Assembly: GCA_046329585.1 (NCBI GenBank)
Contig: JAXLUI010000002.1
Coordinates: forward strand, 310,001-374,000
DNA: 64,000 bases
Reading direction: 5' to 3'
From: DLKC01 sp002478885
GTDB lineage: Bacteria > Bacteroidota > Bacteroidia > Chitinophagales > Chitinophagaceae
The position numbers and the translations under genes were made by a program. The notes under the pieces were generated by a model. It saw only the letters and a program-made list of their open reading frames with translations, did not search any database and had not been told where the DNA came from. Shown here piece after piece: positions 60,380-64,000 of the stretch. Position 1 is the first letter of the stretch, and every line of letters starts with the position of its first letter.

Positions 60380-60401
60380 TAGTCATAAAATAGTTTGACT
60401 A
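60380..60401. promoter_or_regulatory. Inverted repeat upstream of the transposase
   Basis: TAGTCA (60380-60385) and TGACTA (60396-60401) around a 10-nt spacer, 13 bp before the start codon. Could be an operator or part of an element end. Confidence 0.35.
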
Positions 60402-60413
60402 AAAAATTGCAGA

Positions 60414-61694
60414 ATGCGTTCCAGACAGACATCTAAAACCAATCATCTCGACAAGTTGAGAGACGAAATAATCAGCATTCAAAAAGCAATTATTCAACAA
60501 CAAGCTGAAATTATCGAGGCTTGTAAAGCAATTCTGAAGTCTAAAGGAATAATAAAACAAAAACGATATTCCGACAACCAAAAGGAAGAAATTATTGCAA
60601 TTGTTGAATCAACAGAAAAAAGCAAGAGAGCCAGATTGAGGGAACTTGGCATCAACTCTGGCTCATATTACTATTGGAGAAAGCAAATAACATTTAAAAG
60701 AGCAACAAACAAATTATCAGAACAAAGGCAATATAAATTTGAAAAGGGAGAATACAAAAGCACCTTGTTTTCTATTCTCCATTCACCTCCGAAAGATTAT
60801 GGTTTCAATCGAACTTCGTGGCGGTTAGAAGATATTCATGCAGCAATGAAATCAAAAGGGCTACCTCTTGGACATAATTACATATGCAGAATTATCAGAG
60901 ATGCTGGATACAGATTTCGCAGCGCCAAAACAGTGCTTACAAGTACAGACCCAAACTATAGAGATAAATTGGAGAAAATAACACAAATTCTATCCAATCT
61001 AAAACCGAATGAGAAATTCTTCTCTATTGACGAGTATGGACCTTTTGCAATCAAAATACAAGGTGGTAAATCATATGTGCCGCCCGGAAAAACACGAGCA
61101 GTTCCGCAACTTCAAAAAAGTAAAGGCTTTTTGATTGTAACAGCAGCTCTCGAATTGTCATCGAACCAAATTGTACACTTTTTTTCCAAGAAAAAAGATA
61201 CAGACGAAATGATTAAGTTATTGGAACTTCTTGCATCAAAATACATTAGTGAAAAAAGCATCTACTTCTCTTGGGATGCAGCCTCTTGGCATGCATCGAA
61301 GAAGTTTAAACAGGCTGTAGATGAACATAACAAAAGCAACAAGCCACCTAAAGTAAAGCTCGCCCCTTTACCTGCATGTGCTCAATTCCTAAATGTTATC
61401 GAATCTGTCTTTAGTGGTATGGCGAAAGCAATCATTCACAACAGCGACTACCAAAGTGTTGATGAATGTGCTGGGGCAATTAACAGATACTTCAGTGATA
61501 GAAATAAGTTTTACATAAAAAATCCCAAAAAAGCAGGCAACAAAATTTGGGGAAAAGAAAGAGTTGAACCAAAGTTTAGCGAAAGCAATAACTGCAAAGA
61601 CCCACTGTACCTACATAACTTCAAGCAGACGAAAAGCAGTAGGCAACGATACACTGGCGCATATGCCGGGGTGACGGAACGCTACCGGCTATGA
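60414..61694 (+). CDS. IS630-family-like transposase
   Basis: A 426-residue transposase. N-terminal helix-turn-helix region (about 45-95, RYSDNQKEEIIAIVEST, LRELGINSGSYYYWRKQ), then a DDE domain: D206 in FSIDEYGPF, D288 in FSWDAASWHASKK and E330 in FLNVIESVFSGM. Length and motif order fit IS630/Tc1-mariner-like elements. No clear terminal inverted repeats or TA duplication were found. The last ~12 codons (AYAGVTERYRL) are read from the attC-like repeat, so the normal stop may have been lost or the gene was captured as cassette cargo. Confidence 0.8.
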   Translation: MRSRQTSKTNHLDKLRDEIISIQKAIIQQQAEIIEACKAILKSKGIIKQKRYSDNQKEEIIAIVESTEKSKRARLRELGINSGSYYYWRKQITFKRATNKLSEQRQYKFEKGEYKSTLFSILHSPPKDYGFNRTSWRLEDIHAAMKSKGLPLGHNYICRIIRDAGYRFRSAKTVLTSTDPNYRDKLEKITQILSNLKPNEKFFSIDEYGPFAIKIQGGKSYVPPGKTRAVPQLQKSKGFLIVTAALELSSNQIVHFFSKKKDTDEMIKLLELLASKYISEKSIYFSWDAASWHASKKFKQAVDEHNKSNKPPKVKLAPLPACAQFLNVIESVFSGMAKAIIHNSDYQSVDECAGAINRYFSDRNKFYIKNPKKAGNKIWGKERVEPKFSESNNCKDPLYLHNFKQTKSSRQRYTGAYAGVTERYRL

Positions 61695-61783
61695 AATGTA
61701 TCTTGAACTGTAAACAAAAAAAGGCTGAGGTGCGGGGTGGAGGGGATGATTGGCAGGACTTTGGTGAGGCGGGAATGTTAGGC
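61642..61783 (+). repeat. attC-like repeat 6
   Basis: GGCAACGATAC (61642) to GTTAGGC (61777-61783), the latter an exact match to the integron core GTTRRRY. Common block: GTGACGGAACGCTACCGGC, ATGAAATGTATCTTGAACTG, GAGGTGCGGGGTGGAGG. It overlaps the 3' end of the transposase gene. Confidence 0.75.
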
Positions 61784-61792
61784 GCCCCCTAA

Positions 61793-61921
61793 TTTCAAAC
61801 CATTGGTGTTGCTGCTGGACTTCAAGTTGATGGGTGTAAAAGTTGGTCAATGAGAGAATCGATTTTTGCTTTTAGTTCTGGTTGCTTAATTAGAATTTAT
61901 TACGATCGATGGAAAGGTTAG
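61793..61921 (+). pseudogene. Possible 3' fragment of a lost gene
   Basis: A 42-codon open stretch without a proper start reads like the end of a real protein (TIGVAAGLQVDGCKSW, FAFSSGCLIRIYYDRWKG, stop at 61919). It begins just after a GTTAGGC cassette start. Family unknown; could be chance. Confidence 0.3.
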
Positions 61922-61969
61922 ATTGATAAATATTAAAAGCAAATTTCGACTTAATATAACTAAGCCTTT

Positions 61970-62230
61970 ATGAGAATAAAAATTACATTTAATAATAACG
62001 ACAAGCTAGGTCTTAATAAAAGATGGATTAGGACTGTTTTATTAGTTATTGGTACACTTTTCACCTCCATTGCTTTGGCTCAAATATTTTGCATTGCTGT
62101 TAAGCCTGAAGGATACGAAAAAGTAGTTTTTATGCTGGGTGACAAATATGTTCAACAGCTATGTTTCGGAATATTATTCTTTTTCTGTTACTATGTAATT
62201 AAAAAATCAACTCCGGTAAATTCAAATTAA
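61970..62230 (+). CDS. Small two-helix membrane protein (86 aa)
   Basis: Predicted helices RTVLLVIGTLFTSIALAQIF and QQLCFGILFFFCYYVIKK, separated by a short loop (KPEGYEKVVFMLGDKY). Family unknown. ATG start, AT-rich like its neighbours. It is likely cassette cargo, flanked by repeat 6 (plus a possible relic) and repeat 7. Confidence 0.55.
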   Translation: MRIKITFNNNDKLGLNKRWIRTVLLVIGTLFTSIALAQIFCIAVKPEGYEKVVFMLGDKYVQQLCFGILFFFCYYVIKKSTPVNSN

Positions 62231-62280
62231 GCAGAATAAGTTGTTGAATTAGCAAGACGTCTTTTGAGCGAAGAGAAGCC

Positions 62281-62480
62281 AGCGCACAACAATAGTGTTG
62301 TAAAACGGTGGCTGGACATTAGCAGATCGGTTTTAAATTGCTTTGTGACTTCAGTTGCCATGTCGACGGAACGCAATCGGCTACAAAATATATTTTCAAG
62401 TGTAAATAAAAAGAGGCAGAGGTATGGGGTGAGGGGGATAATGATAGCAGGACTTTGGCAGGGCGGGATATTGGCTGGCA
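62281..62480 (+). repeat. attC-like repeat 7
   Basis: AGCGCACAAC (62281-62290), then the common block CGACGGAACGCAATCGGC, CTACAAAATATATTTTCAAG, GAGGCAGAGG and GGACTTTGGCAGGGCGGG, ending ATTGGCTGGCA. The 3' core is degenerate. Confidence 0.6.
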
Positions 62481-62497
62481 TTTCAAAGTGACTACGC

Positions 62498-62938
62498 ATG
62501 ACTATCAACGACAGAGAAATATTAACCGTAAGATATTCGACTGAAGAAAATTGGTATCGTAAAATGCCAACATCAAACTGGCTTTGTATACTTGTTGACA
62601 ACGACAGGCACAGAAGATATTTAGACGAAGTAATCGGGAAAATAATTAATAATGACGTTTGTTACGTTTGCACTATCGGACACAGTTGCGAAATGACACA
62701 TGACTTAGTTGACGAGGAAATTGCCTTTAGAAACGTTGACTTTGAAATGCAATATTTACCAAAGCATCATATTATGACTATATGGCACACCGACTTTGAT
62801 GAAGGCATTTGGTTTGCTGTTTATGATGCTCACCACGAAGAGATTCAAATTGACAAAGTGGTGGTATTAGATATGACAAGCGGTGACGAATTTGACAGAA
62901 TAAACAAACTGCTCACGGACCTCAAATCTACTGGATAG
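62498..62938 (+). CDS. Uncharacterised cytoplasmic protein (146 aa)
   Basis: Family not recognised with confidence; it has the look of a small alpha/beta protein (WLCILVDNDRHRRYLDEVIG, DVCYVCTIGHSCEMTHDLVD, HIMTIWHTDFDEGIWFAVYD, IQIDKVVVLDMTSGDEFDR). Acidic and without membrane segments. Such small acidic proteins in accessory regions are often immunity-type, but no toxin is next to it. Bracketed by repeats 7 and 8. Confidence 0.65.
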   Translation: MTINDREILTVRYSTEENWYRKMPTSNWLCILVDNDRHRRYLDEVIGKIINNDVCYVCTIGHSCEMTHDLVDEEIAFRNVDFEMQYLPKHHIMTIWHTDFDEGIWFAVYDAHHEEIQIDKVVVLDMTSGDEFDRINKLLTDLKSTG

Positions 62939-62969
62939 AAAAACGTAAGGTAACATTGCATCCCTTGCA

Positions 62970-63230
62970 GTTAAGCAATAAGACCGCCAGGAATAATATT
63001 TATTGATTTTTATATCTTTTGAAAGAGAAAGATGGCCGGGCAGAAGTTGCCCCTACCCTTCTGATATGGTGCGCAAGCGGCAGCGGGTAGATTACTAGCT
63101 TTATTGGCGGGGCGAAGGAACACTACCTGCTACAAAATGTATCTTCAACTGTAAATAAAAAGAAACTGAGGTGCGGGGCTGGGTGGGATGATATTGCAGT
63201 ATTTCGCCGGACGAGAATGTTCGCAGCAAC
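62970..63230 (+). repeat. attC-like repeat 8 (long form)
   Basis: Near twin of 59201-59455 over about 255 bp: GCCAGGAATAATATTTATT, AGATGGCCGGGCAGAAGTTG, CTACAAAATGTATCTTCAAC, ending GTTCGCAGCAAC (63219-63230) 18 bp before the next ATG. Confidence 0.75.
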
Positions 63231-63247
63231 TCCAAATGACATATCAC

Positions 63248-64000
63248 ATGAATAAAGTTTTGCTTGTCTTCTTTGCACTTTTTTTGTTTTGCATTCATTC
63301 GGTTGGGCAAAATGCAAATGAAAATATTATTTACATAGTAGACTCAATTCCCGTCATTGACGACCCAGAGGACGAAAATGAAATTAATCAGAATGACGTG
63401 GCAGATTTGACGGTAGTTAAAAATAGAGACACTTTAAAATTATTAGGCTATGAAAAGTTTGACGGTGCTATTTACATATTCACGAAGGAATATCGAAATA
63501 GACCAGATAGTCTAAAAGAAATTCCTTCTTCAAAACAAATGAAACGAGAAAATGGAGTCTTTCTTTTTCACAGCGCTCCTTATAATGGACGGTTTATAGA
63601 CTACTATTACAGTGGAAGGAAGCAAGGAGAAGGAATATTTTTAAATGGCAGACTAAACGGACATCGTAAGATGTATTATCAGAATGGCATAGTGTCAAGC
63701 GAGAGAGATTACAAAGACGGAATTGAAAATGGCTTTGAAAGCGAATATTATGAAGATGGGTCACTAAAGCAAAAAGGAGAATTTATAAACGGCAAAGAAA
63801 ATGGAATTTGGAATATGTATTTTCCAAACGGACAATTAAAACAGAGAAGCAATTTAATTAATGGTGTAATAGATGGGGAAACAATTGTTTACTATTCAAC
63901 GGGAAGAGTGCTGGCTGTTGAAGTAACAAAAAATGGTAAGACGAGCCCAGATAAGCGGCTTGAAAAAATATATCAAACAATGAAAAAGGGACACGAGAGT
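63248..64000 (+). CDS. Exported MORN-like repeat protein, 3' end cut by the window
   Basis: Open from the ATG at 63248 to the last base: 251 codons without a stop. Signal peptide MNKVLLVFFALFLFCIHSVG(Q), an unknown first domain (about 25-115, with LLGYEKFDGAIYIFTKEY), then MORN/YwqK-type repeats (YYYSGRKQGEGIFLNGRLNG, YYQNGIVSSERDYKDGIENG, YYEDGSLKQKGEFINGKENG, YFPNGQLKQRSNLINGVIDG). Proteins of this sort are surface or periplasmic and of unclear function. The 29-bp distance from the GTTCGCAGCAAC core to the ATG equals that of other cassettes here. Confidence 0.8.
   Translation, partial: MNKVLLVFFALFLFCIHSVGQNANENIIYIVDSIPVIDDPEDENEINQNDVADLTVVKNRDTLKLLGYEKFDGAIYIFTKEYRNRPDSLKEIPSSKQMKRENGVFLFHSAPYNGRFIDYYYSGRKQGEGIFLNGRLNGHRKMYYQNGIVSSERDYKDGIENGFESEYYEDGSLKQKGEFINGKENGIWNMYFPNGQLKQRSNLINGVIDGETIVYYSTGRVLAVEVTKNGKTSPDKRLEKIYQTMKKGHES

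Noticed and set aside
53300..64000. CRISPR array
   Set aside because: Repeats are 120-255 bp, imperfect and separated by genes; no regular short repeat-spacer pattern anywhere in the window.
63248..64000. Toxin-antitoxin pair based on the YwqK-type repeats
   Set aside because: The repeats are MORN-like and the protein is exported; the usual 'antitoxin' name for this family is not supported by function, and no toxin is next to it.

Overview
The window reads as a chromosomal segment of a Bacteroidota bacterium, most likely family Chitinophagaceae (inference). The signs are type IX secretion (T9SS) sorting domains of both type A and type B, TonB-dependent receptors with STN or carboxypeptidase-regulatory N-domains, a DUF4249 lipoprotein pair beside a receptor, ELWxxDGT-repeat secreted proteins, promoters of the TAnnTTTG type, and few Shine-Dalgarno sites. 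No rRNA, tRNA or CRISPR array was recognised.

Layout, 1-53 kb (host-like backbone). 0-7 kb: start of an exported protein, an NADP-binding reductase-like protein, a Crp-type regulator, a large secreted hydrolase, a TetR regulator joined to an alpha/beta hydrolase whose nucleophile serine appears lost, and a DUF4062 protein. 7-15 kb: an exported Nif3-like protein, an unusual VOC-VOC-cytochrome-cytochrome-rhodanese lipoprotein, a zinc alcohol dehydrogenase, a lone CBM48 domain, a GNAT protein, a cytochrome lipoprotein and a ThuA-like protein. 15-23 kb: gcvP, a TPR sensor kinase with its NarL-type regulator, an AraC-type regulator carrying a degenerate kinase-like domain, and a SnoaL-like protein. 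23-37 kb: a 1383-residue T9SS surface protein, an M20 amidohydrolase, a metal-type TonB receptor with its small partner, a T9SS YCF48-like protein and a polysaccharide deacetylase. 37-45 kb: an apparent outer-membrane operon (STN TonB receptor, two tandem DUF4249 lipoproteins, a large MG2-like secreted protein). 45-53 kb: an MFS transporter with a sugar/polyol-type dehydrogenase, a T9SS type B protein, a PQQ-type sugar dehydrogenase and queA.

A dispersed intergenic repeat of about 55-60 bp with the core TTGCGTCGCA occurs 17 times between 3.8 and 50 kb, singly or as inverted pairs. It is absent from the last 14 kb.

From about 53.3 kb the character changes. The DNA is visibly AT-richer, every gene lies on the plus strand, and unrelated small genes are separated by related 120-255 bp repeats. 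Several gene units begin with a GTT-containing 9-mer and end with its reverse complement: GTTAGCGGC/GCCGCTAAC, GTTGTGCGT/ACGCACAAC, GTTGCACGC/GCGTGCAAT. This is the geometry of integron gene cassettes with attC sites, so I interpret 53.3-64 kb as a cassette array without a visible integrase (CALIN-like). Cargo includes an ADP-ribosylglycohydrolase, an OLD-family ATPase/TOPRIM nuclease with a GGCT-like partner in one unit, a cytochrome c lipoprotein, an IS630-like transposase, several small membrane proteins and a MORN-repeat protein cut by the window end. This array is the most interesting part of the window.
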